Source of the DNA: a virus
Virus record (IMG/VR): IMGVR_UViG_3300043424_000578
Span: 1-34,386 of that record
DNA length: 34,386 nucleotides
Reading direction: 5' to 3' (one strand)
The translations under genes were made by a program, and so were the position numbers. Positions 15,582-22,371 of the stretch are shown here, piece after piece; positions within the stretch are counted from its first letter, which is position 1; every line of letters starts with the position of its first letter. The notes beneath the pieces are model-generated. The model had not been told where the DNA came from and did no database searches. It saw only the letters and a list, made by a program, of their open reading frames with translations.

Positions 15582-15956
15582 ATGCCAAACCCAACCATCA
15601 TTCCCAAAAAGTCGGTCCAGAGCGGAGCCGTTCCGACGACCTCTCAGCTTTCGCTGGGAGAGATTTGTGTGAACCACAGTGACCGGAGAATCTACAGCCG
15701 CAACCCGTCCACGGGGGAGGTTTATCGCCTCGCCGGCGCAGGCGAAGCCCCAGACCGCGTGTTCGTCTTCGACTCCGCAGGCGACACCACATACCTGGGA
15801 TACCTGCTGTATTCCGATGTGCCGTCCACCGGCTCCATCTACGACGCCGAAGCATGGGAAATCTCCCGAACCCAATTTTCCGCAGACGGAAACTCCAGCA
15901 CCGAAGCCTCGGCCACCGGCGCGTGGTCTTCCAAAACCTCACTCAATTTCAGCTAA
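15582..15956 (+). CDS. Mtd-like N-terminal domain protein, tail adhesin candidate
   Basis: This 124-residue protein starts with IIPKKSVQSGAVPTTSQLSLGE followed by ICVNHSDRRIYSRNPSTGEVYRL, the same pattern as the previous fibre and as the N-terminal domain of major tropism determinants. The last 60 residues are a small beta domain ending in KTSLNFS. There is no reverse transcriptase or template repeat in the window, so it is not a diversity-generating system. It probably docks a small adhesin to the fibre complex. A polypurine A6GG stretch just upstream of the ATG is a weak ribosome site. Confidence 0.7.
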   Translation: MPNPTIIPKKSVQSGAVPTTSQLSLGEICVNHSDRRIYSRNPSTGEVYRLAGAGEAPDRVFVFDSAGDTTYLGYLLYSDVPSTGSIYDAEAWEISRTQFSADGNSSTEASATGAWSSKTSLNFS

Positions 15957-15974
15957 ACCAAAAATCCAAAAACC

Positions 15975-16256
15975 ATGAACGCATCCGCACCATCCACCAT
16001 CGACGGCAAACAATACGACCGCTACGCATTGAACCTCATCATTTCTGGAACTTACACCCCCGAGGGCCAGCCAGAGGCCAGCGTCGTCTGCAACCTCACC
16101 CCGCTTCGGATCGGAGACGGTGTGGTCGAGACCGCCCCCGCGCACGCGAAATCCATTCGCCTCGGCACTCTCGCCGTGGCAGACGAGCAAACGCTCGCCG
16201 CCGTGGGTGGCATCCAAGCCGTCCTCCAACAATTCATCAAAGCGAAAGGACTCTAA
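15975..16256 (+). CDS. Small tail-region protein, unknown
   Basis: This 93-residue protein starts after an A-rich, G-free leader. It is beta-rich in the middle (RYALNLIISGTYTP, VVCNLTPLRIGDG) with a helical end (QTLAAVGGIQAVLQQFIKAKG). It lies between fibre genes and may be a fibre chaperone or structural adaptor. I do not recognise a family. Confidence 0.6.
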   Translation: MNASAPSTIDGKQYDRYALNLIISGTYTPEGQPEASVVCNLTPLRIGDGVVETAPAHAKSIRLGTLAVADEQTLAAVGGIQAVLQQFIKAKGL

Positions 16257-16259
16257 GCC

Positions 16260-18326
16260 ATGGCCACACGACGCGCTATCGCAAACGGCAACTGGTCGGC
16301 AACCGGCACATGGAACGGCGGCGTTGTCCCAACAAACGGCGACACCGTTTACGCGAATGGTTTCAATGTGACGCTCGACACCGACATCACCATCGGCGGC
16401 GACAACAACCCCACCGTCTCCGCAGGCAGCTTCGTCGCTGGTCAGTGGTATGAGATCACATTCGTCGGCACCACCTCATGGACAGGCATCGGAGCCGCCA
16501 GCAACACGCTAGGCGTCGTCTTTCTCGCCACCGGAGTCGGCAGCGGCACCGGCGAAGCCAAAGCCATCGCCACTCTCACGACGACAAACAACACCTCCGC
16601 CGGAGCCGCCGCAGGCGGAGCGTTCGTCATGTCCACCGTCCGCGCCATAAATACCAACCTCCGCGCTGGCACGACGACTTGCCTCAATGTCACCGCGACA
16701 AGCGGCACGCTCACGCTTTCTGGCATTCGTGTGGTGGGAGGGTCAGCGACAGGCGCTCATGCAATCAACACCTCTGCAAATACGGAGTTGCAAACGGGCT
16801 GCATTTTCACCGGAGGCACCTCCGGCTCCACCTTCGCCCTGAACAACGCCTCTACGGGCAGTGTGAGCATCACCGGCCCTGGCATTTTTACCGGCGGCAG
16901 CGCGGCCAGCGGCTCACACGCAATAAATAACGCAAGCACAGGTAGTGTTACAGTTTCATCGTCTTGCACATTTAATGGAGCAAACGGCGGCGGCAGTGGG
17001 ATAAATAACAATAGCTCTGGAACCATTTCGGTTACTGCCTCTTGCACATTTGATGGAGGAAATAATAATAACCCTTGTGCTAGTATAAACAACGCCGGAA
17101 CCGGCAGCGTTGCGATTGCAAACAGCATTTTTACAGCAGGAGGCAACCTTTCGGGCCCTGCTTTAAACAACGCCAGCACAGGAACGGTCATCGTCACCAA
17201 CGGCACATTCACCGCCAGCGCATTCGCCAATGCCGTCAACATCGTCAACACCGGAGCCGATGTCCGCTTGAGCGGGGATTTCCTCGACCACTGGAGCGGC
17301 TGGCGCGCTGTAAACGGAGCCAAATGGCGGCTCGGCACAGCCCCAACTCTCGGCCAAACACGCTACGCCCTCGCAGGAACCACGGACTCGTATTTCACCG
17401 AGTTCGGCAGCGACTACGGCGTATTCGGCAACCCCATCGCCGCCAATGTCCGCAGCGGCACCATCTACGGCGGCGGCAACCTCACCGGCACCTGCGCAGT
17501 GCCAGCAGCCGGAAGCGTCAGTTTGGGCGTCCCTGTCGATGCGACCACAGGCACAGCCGTCCTCACCGCCGCCAATGTGCAATCCGCGCTCACCGCGCAA
17601 GGACTCACAAGCGCCCGCGCAGGCGCTCTGGACAATCTGGACACAACCGTCTCAAGCCGCCTCTCGCCGAGTGGCACGCTGGCCCGCGTCACGCTCACAG
17701 ATACAGCCACCACGCTCACCAATGCGCCAACGGTTCCAACTGCCGCCGAAATCGCCACAGCCGTCGAAGGCAGCCTCCTCAACGAAGCCGACGGCCAAGC
17801 CGTCCTCAACGCCATCGTTGGAGCCATCGGAAACACGAACCTCTCCGAAGTCTCGCTTGTCGCGGCCGTCCGCGCCGACCTTGAGCGCGCTGGCGGAAAG
17901 CTCGACAACATCCCGACCACCTCGGCCCCATCAGCCTCGGCAGTGGCAGGAGCCGTGCGAACTGAACTCGGAGTTGAGCTTGGGCGTCTGGATGCCTCGG
18001 TGTCTTCGCGTCTCGCACCTTCTGGCACGCTTGCGACCGTCACCAATCTGACCAACGCACCCGCCTCAGTCACGCCTTCGGACATCTGGTCGCACGCCAG
18101 CCGCACGCTCACCAGCGCCAGCGGACCGACAGCCGCCGAGATCAGGCAGGAGATCGACGCAAACTCCACAAAGCTCGATGCCGCAATCTCAAGCCGCATG
18201 GCCGCAAGCGAAGCGGCCAAGCTCGATTCGATAAAAGGCAAAACAGACCTTTTGAACACGGATCGACTTTCGCAAGTGGCAACAACAAATATTGTGGGCA
18301 CTCTTCTAGCTCAGTCGCAAAGCTAA
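16260..18326 (+). CDS. Beta-helix receptor-binding / tail spike-like protein
   Basis: This 688-residue protein has three parts. Residues 1-45 (NGNWSATGTWNGGVVPTNGD and the NVTLD strand) resemble the start of G8-like beta-helix proteins. Residues 130-330 hold about six turns of a right-handed beta-helix with the repeat INNASTGSVxVxxxxxFxGG. Residues 450-688 contain ALDNLDTTVSSRL and AAISSRMAASE helical repeats, typical of fibre tips and collars. The DNA of the third and fourth helix turns (16915-17165) is AT-rich while flanking turns are GC-rich, a sign of exchange of receptor-binding turns. It probably contacts the host surface glycan. No catalytic residues are evident. Confidence 0.75.
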   Translation: MATRRAIANGNWSATGTWNGGVVPTNGDTVYANGFNVTLDTDITIGGDNNPTVSAGSFVAGQWYEITFVGTTSWTGIGAASNTLGVVFLATGVGSGTGEAKAIATLTTTNNTSAGAAAGGAFVMSTVRAINTNLRAGTTTCLNVTATSGTLTLSGIRVVGGSATGAHAINTSANTELQTGCIFTGGTSGSTFALNNASTGSVSITGPGIFTGGSAASGSHAINNASTGSVTVSSSCTFNGANGGGSGINNNSSGTISVTASCTFDGGNNNNPCASINNAGTGSVAIANSIFTAGGNLSGPALNNASTGTVIVTNGTFTASAFANAVNIVNTGADVRLSGDFLDHWSGWRAVNGAKWRLGTAPTLGQTRYALAGTTDSYFTEFGSDYGVFGNPIAANVRSGTIYGGGNLTGTCAVPAAGSVSLGVPVDATTGTAVLTAANVQSALTAQGLTSARAGALDNLDTTVSSRLSPSGTLARVTLTDTATTLTNAPTVPTAAEIATAVEGSLLNEADGQAVLNAIVGAIGNTNLSEVSLVAAVRADLERAGGKLDNIPTTSAPSASAVAGAVRTELGVELGRLDASVSSRLAPSGTLATVTNLTNAPASVTPSDIWSHASRTLTSASGPTAAEIRQEIDANSTKLDAAISSRMAASEAAKLDSIKGKTDLLNTDRLSQVATTNIVGTLLAQSQS

Positions 18327-18583
18327 TGAGCGAGAGCGTCGCCAAAGCCCTAGACATGGCATCCCGGTGGGTCACTCCCGCCGGGATTCTCGTAGTCATC
18401 GCCCTGCAAAGCCAATTCGTGAGCCGATCCGAGTTTGAAGCCGCCTCAGAAAAACTCAGCGGCCGCGTCGAAAAAATCGAAGCCGTCCTGATCCGCATGG
18501 AAGCCAACGCCGAAACCGACAAGCGCCACGACCTCCTTCTCGCCGACCACGAAGGCCGCCTCCGCGCCCTCGAGCGCCGCTGA
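18326..18583 (+). CDS. Membrane protein with coiled coil, holin-like
   Basis: This 85-residue protein has one membrane segment (about residues 16-30, TPAGILVVIALQSQFV), then a charged coiled coil (EFEAASEKLSGRVEKIEAVL) and a basic tail. Single-span proteins of this kind sit beside holins and endolysins in many phages. It shares one base with the spike gene stop. It could be a holin partner, an antiholin or an inner-membrane spanin component. Confidence 0.6.
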   Translation: MSESVAKALDMASRWVTPAGILVVIALQSQFVSRSEFEAASEKLSGRVEKIEAVLIRMEANAETDKRHDLLLADHEGRLRALERR

Positions 18584-18586
18584 CCC

Positions 18587-18610
18587 TTTGACATCTCCGC
18601 AAGGGAGATG
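18587..18610 (+). promoter_or_regulatory. TTTGACA plus start-codon hairpin, holin-like gene
   Basis: TTTGACAT (18587-18594) is followed by the stem CATCTCC (18592-18598) / GGAGATG (18604-18610) with loop gcaag. The ATG (18608-18610) is the end of the stem. The GGAG that might act as a Shine-Dalgarno is also inside the stem, so the whole start is hidden. For a lysis gene this would delay expression. Confidence 0.65.
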
Positions 18611-18781
18611 AATGCAATTTTCTACATCCTCGACCGTCTCGCGGAAAACTCCACATGGCGTGGGGCAATTTTAATCTGCACCGCTGTCGGCCTCCGTCTC
18701 GAGCCCGAGCATCAGGAAGCCATCGTGGCCGCTGGCCTCGGCCTCGTTGGCGCAATCAATGTTTTCCGAAAAGGAAAATGA
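18608..18781 (+). CDS. Small membrane protein, holin candidate
   Basis: This 57-residue protein has two short hydrophobic segments (about residues 18-29 and 39-51) flanked by charges and ending in RKGK, a layout usual for class II/III small holins. It sits between a single-span protein and a lipoprotein, just ahead of the amidase. Holins open the inner membrane to release endolysin. The start lies in a hairpin; an alternative ATG four bases later is in another frame. The assignment rests on position and topology. Confidence 0.6.
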   Translation: MNAIFYILDRLAENSTWRGAILICTAVGLRLEPEHQEAIVAAGLGLVGAINVFRKGK

Positions 18782-19029
18782 CGCCCAAGCAAGTCGCCGC
18801 CGTGCTGATGATCATCGGCTGGCTCTGCCTAGCGATGGCCTTCCTGACCTCCTGCGTGGCCGTCCCTGTGCCGCCATTCGGTGATCGCATCGGCGAGGCA
18901 GGCACATTGCACATCCGCACGAGCGTCCGCTTCGAGCCACGCCTCACGGAAGCCGAAGCCGCCAACCAAGACCTTTGGCACGCCCTCGGCCAATACCAGC
19001 AAGCCCTCCCCGCGCTCAAAGACAAATGA
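18778..19029 (+). CDS. Lipoprotein, outer-membrane spanin candidate
   Basis: This 83-residue protein starts at ATG 18778 in an ATGA overlap. Residues 1-26 form a signal peptide with the lipobox LTSC, so Cys26 should be lipidated after cleavage. The mature part begins VAVPVPPF and ends in a charged helix. A small lipoprotein with a Pro-containing start next to an endolysin fits an o-spanin or a unimolecular spanin, which disrupts the outer membrane of Gram-negative hosts. A separate inner-membrane spanin is not obvious; the gene at 18326 is the best candidate. Confidence 0.65.
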   Translation: MTPKQVAAVLMIIGWLCLAMAFLTSCVAVPVPPFGDRIGEAGTLHIRTSVRFEPRLTEAEAANQDLWHALGQYQQALPALKDK

Positions 19030-19622
19030 TGCACTTCTTCGACTTCCTCCGCCGCATGTTCCCCAAGGCCCAACCGCCCGCCGAACCAGCGCCAAAGGCC
19101 GTAGTCGAGCCAACTGTTAAGAAATCCTTACCAGTTCCCGAGCCCCAAAAATTCTACCCGCAAAGCAACCGGAAAACGCCGAATGTCTCGGCCGGCCGCG
19201 TCATCAAGCCAACGCATGTGATCCTCCACCACACCTCCGGCGCTTACGCTGGCAGCGTCTCGTGGTGCCTCGACCCGATCAGCAAAGTCAGCTACCACTG
19301 CATCGTCGCCCGCAACGGAAAACGAACCGTGCTCGCCACGCCAAGCCAGCGCACATGGCACGCCGGAGTCTCAAGCTGGCAAGGCCGCAAAGACGCCAAC
19401 AATTTCGCCCTCGGACTCGCGTGGGAAGGCGACACCTACCAAGTGCCACTAAGCGACGATGCAATCCTCAGCGCCGTGGAATACCTCCTCCCAATCATGG
19501 ACGAATACCACATCCCTCTTTCCAACATCATCCGCCACGCCGATGTCGCGCCCGGCCGAAAAGACGATTGCTCCCCAGCCGCCCACGCCGCCCTTCTCGC
19601 CGCACTCAACCGGGTGCTCTAA
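19026..19622 (+). CDS. N-acetylmuramoyl-L-alanine amidase (endolysin)
   Basis: This 198-residue protein starts at ATG 19026. Residues 15-50 are a Pro-rich linker, so the catalytic domain starts near residue 58. It shows the Amidase_2 / T7 lysozyme pattern: VILHHTSG (first zinc His), VSYHCIVARNG, TWHAGVSSWQG, then IIRHADVAPGRKDDCSP with the second zinc His and a Cys ligand as in T7 lysozyme. It cuts the bond between muramic acid and L-alanine in peptidoglycan. No signal peptide is seen, so release depends on a holin. Confidence 0.9.
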   Translation: MMHFFDFLRRMFPKAQPPAEPAPKAVVEPTVKKSLPVPEPQKFYPQSNRKTPNVSAGRVIKPTHVILHHTSGAYAGSVSWCLDPISKVSYHCIVARNGKRTVLATPSQRTWHAGVSSWQGRKDANNFALGLAWEGDTYQVPLSDDAILSAVEYLLPIMDEYHIPLSNIIRHADVAPGRKDDCSPAAHAALLAALNRVL

Positions 19623-19624
19623 TT

Positions 19625-19864
19625 ATGGCAAAAAAAATCGCCCCGCCCAAAGACCGCGAGGCCGTCATGCTCCAAGCCCGCGCGCTCCTCGCCGAGCATT
19701 TCGATGTCGCCCTGTGCATCGTCTCGTGGGAGGACGAGGGCGAGACCTTCTATATGGACTTCAAGTTCGGGAACGATTACGCGGCCCGCGCCCTCTGCCG
19801 AGAAGCAGACGAAATCCTCTGGCCAATCCAAGAGGAAGAGGACGACGAGGAGGAAGTCGAATGA
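19625..19864 (+). CDS. Small acidic protein, unknown
   Basis: This 79-residue protein has a very acidic C-terminus (EEEDDEEEVE). The core alternates strand and helix (VALCIVSWEDEGETFYMDFKFGND). It starts two bases after the endolysin stop. I do not recognise a family. Late small acidic proteins may act as inhibitors or as DNA mimics, but nothing here shows this. Confidence 0.6.
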   Translation: MAKKIAPPKDREAVMLQARALLAEHFDVALCIVSWEDEGETFYMDFKFGNDYAARALCREADEILWPIQEEEDDEEEVE

Positions 19865-20118
19865 AAGCCACGCTCGAGTTCACCCTCCCCGAAGAACGAA
19901 CCGAGCACATCTGCGCCGTAAAAGGCATGGATACCGTTTTAATACTGGATGACCTTCTTAACGAAATCCGCTCATTCCTTAAACATGGGGGAGGGGAGTT
20001 CCGCGAATGGCGCGACGACGAAGGCGTCACGCAAAAAGGATGCGACGCAACCCTCGAAAAAGTGCGCTCCTACATTTGGGAACTCCGCAAAGACAACGAA
20101 ATCCCCGACCTCCCATGA
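19861..20118 (+). CDS. Small protein, unknown
   Basis: This 85-residue protein has a strong Shine-Dalgarno (GAGGAGG) 7 bases before the ATG, unusual for the late region. The N-terminal strand (KATLEFTLPEERTEHICAV) and helix (DTVLILDDLLNEIRSFLKHG) resemble small phage proteins often annotated as hypothetical near DNA metabolism genes. It has overlaps on both sides. No function is assigned. Confidence 0.65.
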   Translation: MKATLEFTLPEERTEHICAVKGMDTVLILDDLLNEIRSFLKHGGGEFREWRDDEGVTQKGCDATLEKVRSYIWELRKDNEIPDLP

Positions 20119-20846
20119 CCCCAATCAAGAAATGGAAAAAGTGGATGGCCGTGGGATGCAGCCACGGCGCACAGATCGATCCCGAAGCCCGCGCCGCCGT
20201 GCTGAAATTCAAGGCCGCATGGAAGCCCCACACCACCCTGCACCTCGGCGATTTCATTGACCTCTCCGCATTCCGCGCCGGAGCCGTGCGCGACAGCAAC
20301 GACGCCGACCACGCCGCCGATGTCGCAGGCGACCTGATGGCCGGCATCGAGTTCCTGCACGAGCTCGAGCCCAACCAAATCCTCTGCGGAAACCACGAAG
20401 CCAGACTCTGGAAATTTTCCAAAAGCCCGAACGCCCTCCTCGCTTACGCCGCCAATCTCACGATCCAAAAAATCGAAGAGACCGCCAAAAAACTACGCGC
20501 TCCGCTCACCCCCTACGGCATCCGAAATTTCGTCGAACTCGGCGGCACAAAATTCGTGCATGGCTCGATGTTCAATGTCTCCGCCATCCGCGACCACGCC
20601 GAAACCTATGGCAATGTCGTCATGGCCCACCTCCACCGAGTCGGATGGGAACGCGCTCGCAACATCGACGGCGCCTCTGGCTACTGCGTCGGCATGCTCG
20701 CCAACTTCGACATGCCGTATGCCGCCGAACGCCGCGCCACCCTCGCGTGGTCGCAAGGCTTCGCCTTCGGCCACTACTGCGACAATTCCCTCACCGTTAA
20801 TTTATGCGAACGAAAAAAAGGCCAGCCCTGGCTTCTCCCGATCTAA
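20115..20846 (+). CDS. Calcineurin-like metallophosphoesterase
   Basis: This 243-residue protein starts at ATG 20115. The metallophosphoesterase motifs come in order: GCSHG (residues 14-18), LGDFID (44-49), CGNHE (near 95), VHGS, and MAHLHR. In the usual first motif (DxH) the Asp position is Cys15 here, while the metal Asp46 and the GNHE motif are intact. The family cleaves phosphomono- or diesters with two metals; phage members may act on DNA ends or nucleotides. It overlaps the next gene by 43 bases. Confidence 0.8.
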   Translation: MTPIKKWKKWMAVGCSHGAQIDPEARAAVLKFKAAWKPHTTLHLGDFIDLSAFRAGAVRDSNDADHAADVAGDLMAGIEFLHELEPNQILCGNHEARLWKFSKSPNALLAYAANLTIQKIEETAKKLRAPLTPYGIRNFVELGGTKFVHGSMFNVSAIRDHAETYGNVVMAHLHRVGWERARNIDGASGYCVGMLANFDMPYAAERRATLAWSQGFAFGHYCDNSLTVNLCERKKGQPWLLPI

Positions 20847-21118
20847 GCGCCGCCTGGGCGAATTTTTACGAGTCCACCAAAGAGGACGACTTGGCCGCCT
20901 ATGAATCCGCAGGCTGGAAGACCATCGCCAGCATCGCCGACGAATCCGGCCAATCACTTGCAACAGTCAGTTCGCAAATGAAAACGCTAACCACGCAAAA
21001 ATCTTTCGAGAAAAAAATAATCCGCGCCAAGTGCAGCAACGGCGTCCGGGAGGTGGCCATTTTTCGGCCGGTGAAAAGCAAGAAACAGGGCAACAGCGGG
21101 CAACAGCGTAGCAAGTAG
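20804..21118 (+). CDS. Small helix-turn-helix-like protein beside attP
   Basis: This 104-residue basic protein has a likely winged-helix element: WKTIASIADESGQSLATVSSQMKTL (residues 38-62) reads like two helices separated by a turn. It overlaps the phosphoesterase by 43 bases and ends just before the attachment site. Its last codons are made from the tandem GGGCAACAGC repeat thought to bind integrase. A role as a regulator or directionality factor is possible from its place, not from clear homology. Confidence 0.55.
   Translation: MRTKKRPALASPDLSAAWANFYESTKEDDLAAYESAGWKTIASIADESGQSLATVSSQMKTLTTQKSFEKKIIRAKCSNGVREVAIFRPVKSKKQGNSGQQRSK
21088..21107 (+). repeat. Tandem GGGCAACAGC pair, left of attP (arm-site candidate)
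   Basis: Two direct copies of GGGCAACAGC lie at 21088-21097 and 21098-21107. A similar pair, GGGCAACAC and GGGCAACAG, lies at 21308-21316 and 21317-21325 on the other side of the attachment core. Tyrosine integrases of the lambda type bind such arm repeats on both sides of the core. Confidence 0.5.
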
Positions 21119-21138
21119 TTGGTAATCAGAAGCAGTAA

Positions 21139-21193
21139 AGCGACTCAAAATCGCGTTTCTCACGAAGTGTCGGTTCGATCCCGACCGCCGGTA
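21139..21193 (+). other. attP: attP core: 3' part of a tRNA-Leu(CAA) gene
   Basis: The sequence folds as the last two thirds of a tRNA. The anticodon stem is AGCGA/TCGC(G) with loop CTCAAAA (21144-21150), so the anticodon is CAA. A long class II variable arm (21156-21168, TTC/GAA) is typical of leucine tRNAs. The T-arm is GTCGG/CCGAC with loop TTCGATC (21169-21185), and the acceptor strand CGCCGGT plus A ends at 21193. No matching 5' half is present upstream, so it is not a working tRNA gene. It is best read as the attachment site that restores the host tRNA-Leu after integration. CCA is not encoded. Confidence 0.8.
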
Positions 21194-21204
21194 ATCTCTT
21201 CAAT

Positions 21205-21248
21205 AAAAGCCCGCAGAGGTGCATAAATAAAGCCTCTGCGGGCTTTTT
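21205..21248 (+). terminator. Intrinsic terminator between attP and integrase
   Basis: A perfect stem AAAAGCCCGCAGAGG / CCTCTGCGGGCTTTT (21205-21219 with 21233-21247) ends in a T run. It would stop late transcription before the integrase gene and, in a prophage, follow the restored tRNA. The sequence is nearly symmetrical and could also work on the - strand. Confidence 0.9.
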
Positions 21249-21307
21249 CGTTTCTGAATTGTTTCGACTCGTTTTGACTGCTTGTGACATTAAAAGGTTG
21301 CCTTCAC

Positions 21308-21325
21308 GGGCAACACGGGCAACAG
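21308..21325 (+). repeat. Tandem GGGCAACA pair, right of attP (arm-site candidate)
   Basis: GGGCAACAC and GGGCAACAG are joined head to tail immediately upstream of the integrase start. They match the pair at 21088-21107. Binding of integrase here would also cover its own start region and could repress it. Confidence 0.5.
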
Positions 21326-21336
21326 ATGAAATTGCT

Positions 21337-22371
21337 ATGGCAACACGACTTTTGTCCGAGGGAACGCGATTCTTTGTTTCCTTCTACCCGGCGCGGCCCT
21401 CGACCCCGTGGAAAATGGAAATTCCTGCGGCGGTGGCTGGCTCTAGGATTCGCCGCTTTTTTGCGGAGGAGGCTACCGCTTACATTGAGGGCGGTCGGCT
21501 GGTGGCTCAGATCAAGGAGCAGGGGACGGATTCGCTGAAGGAGCCGACGGGCGTGTCGGTGGCTCGGGCGGTGGCGATGTTCAATGGTCAATTTTCGGAT
21601 TACTCAAAATCGCATCGCGAGAAAGTGGAGAAGGTGACGCGGTGGATCGCGGAGGGATTCAGCGGGCCGCTCAAGGGCGTGACTCCGGTGAGGTGCCTGG
21701 AGTGGTTCAAGACGGTGAAAGGGTGCTCGACTTCGCGGGCGACGATCTACCGCTACGCTCGGATGTTTTTCAACTGGTGCGTGAAGATCGACCTGCTGGA
21801 CAAGTCGCCGTGGCGGGCGGTGGTTTGTCCTGACTCGACGCCGAAAAGAAACATCCTCACTCATGAGGAAATGGTGACGCTTTTATCAGACGAGGCGATG
21901 AGCGACACCCTGCGGGCTTCGATTTTGCTCGGTGGATTTGCGGGCCTTCGGACGGTGGAGATTTTGCGGCTGCGGTGGGAGGATGTGGAGAAGGGACAGA
22001 TTTATATCGGGCCGGAAGTGGCGAAGCAGAAAAAGAAAGGCAACCGTGAGAGGCTCGTGGACATGACGGAGCCGTTGAAAAAACGCATGAAACTTTTCAA
22101 CGGAAAGCGCGGGCCGCTGGTGGCCGGCACGGAGGCGGAATTTTACAAGGAGCGGCGGGCGCTCGTGAAGCGGCTTCGGCGGGAGGGCGCGGTGGCTTGG
22201 AAGACATTTCCAGAAAACTCGCTCCGGCATTCTTTCGCCACCTACCATCTCGGCAAATCCAACGACCCCGGCCGCACGGCTTACCAGATGGGCACAAGCA
22301 TTCAGCTAGTCATTTCGACATACGCCGTGCCTGCACGCCGGGCGGATTGGCGGAGTTGGTGGAAGATTTAA
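21337..22371 (+). CDS. int: Tyrosine recombinase, phage integrase
   Basis: From ATG 21337 the protein has 344 residues. An in-frame TTG at 21259 would add 26 residues but lies at the end of the terminator region. The N-terminal half is a SAM-like core-binding domain. Catalytic residues: Arg205 in GFAGLRTVEILRL, Arg297 and His298 in NSLRHSFATYHL, and Tyr329 in STYAVPARR. The HxxR position carries Asn and the usual MGH/MGN carries MGT, as in the integrase subgroup with NxLRHS, MGNS and a C-terminal WW. It should recombine the tRNA-Leu attP next to it with the host attB. Its DNA is G-rich, unlike the late genes. Confidence 0.93.
   Translation: MATRLLSEGTRFFVSFYPARPSTPWKMEIPAAVAGSRIRRFFAEEATAYIEGGRLVAQIKEQGTDSLKEPTGVSVARAVAMFNGQFSDYSKSHREKVEKVTRWIAEGFSGPLKGVTPVRCLEWFKTVKGCSTSRATIYRYARMFFNWCVKIDLLDKSPWRAVVCPDSTPKRNILTHEEMVTLLSDEAMSDTLRASILLGGFAGLRTVEILRLRWEDVEKGQIYIGPEVAKQKKKGNRERLVDMTEPLKKRMKLFNGKRGPLVAGTEAEFYKERRALVKRLRREGAVAWKTFPENSLRHSFATYHLGKSNDPGRTAYQMGTSIQLVISTYAVPARRADWRSWWKI

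Noticed and set aside
14578-15956. Diversity-generating retroelement suggested by Mtd-like domains
   Set aside because: No reverse transcriptase and no template/variable repeat pair were seen in the window.
21105-21193. A complete functional tRNA-Leu gene
   Set aside because: No 5' acceptor strand matching CGCCGGT and no proper D-arm lie upstream; only the 3' part is tRNA-like.
21259-21336. Integrase start at TTG 21259
   Set aside because: It begins directly after the terminator and runs through the GGGCAACA repeats; ATG 21337 fits the family better.
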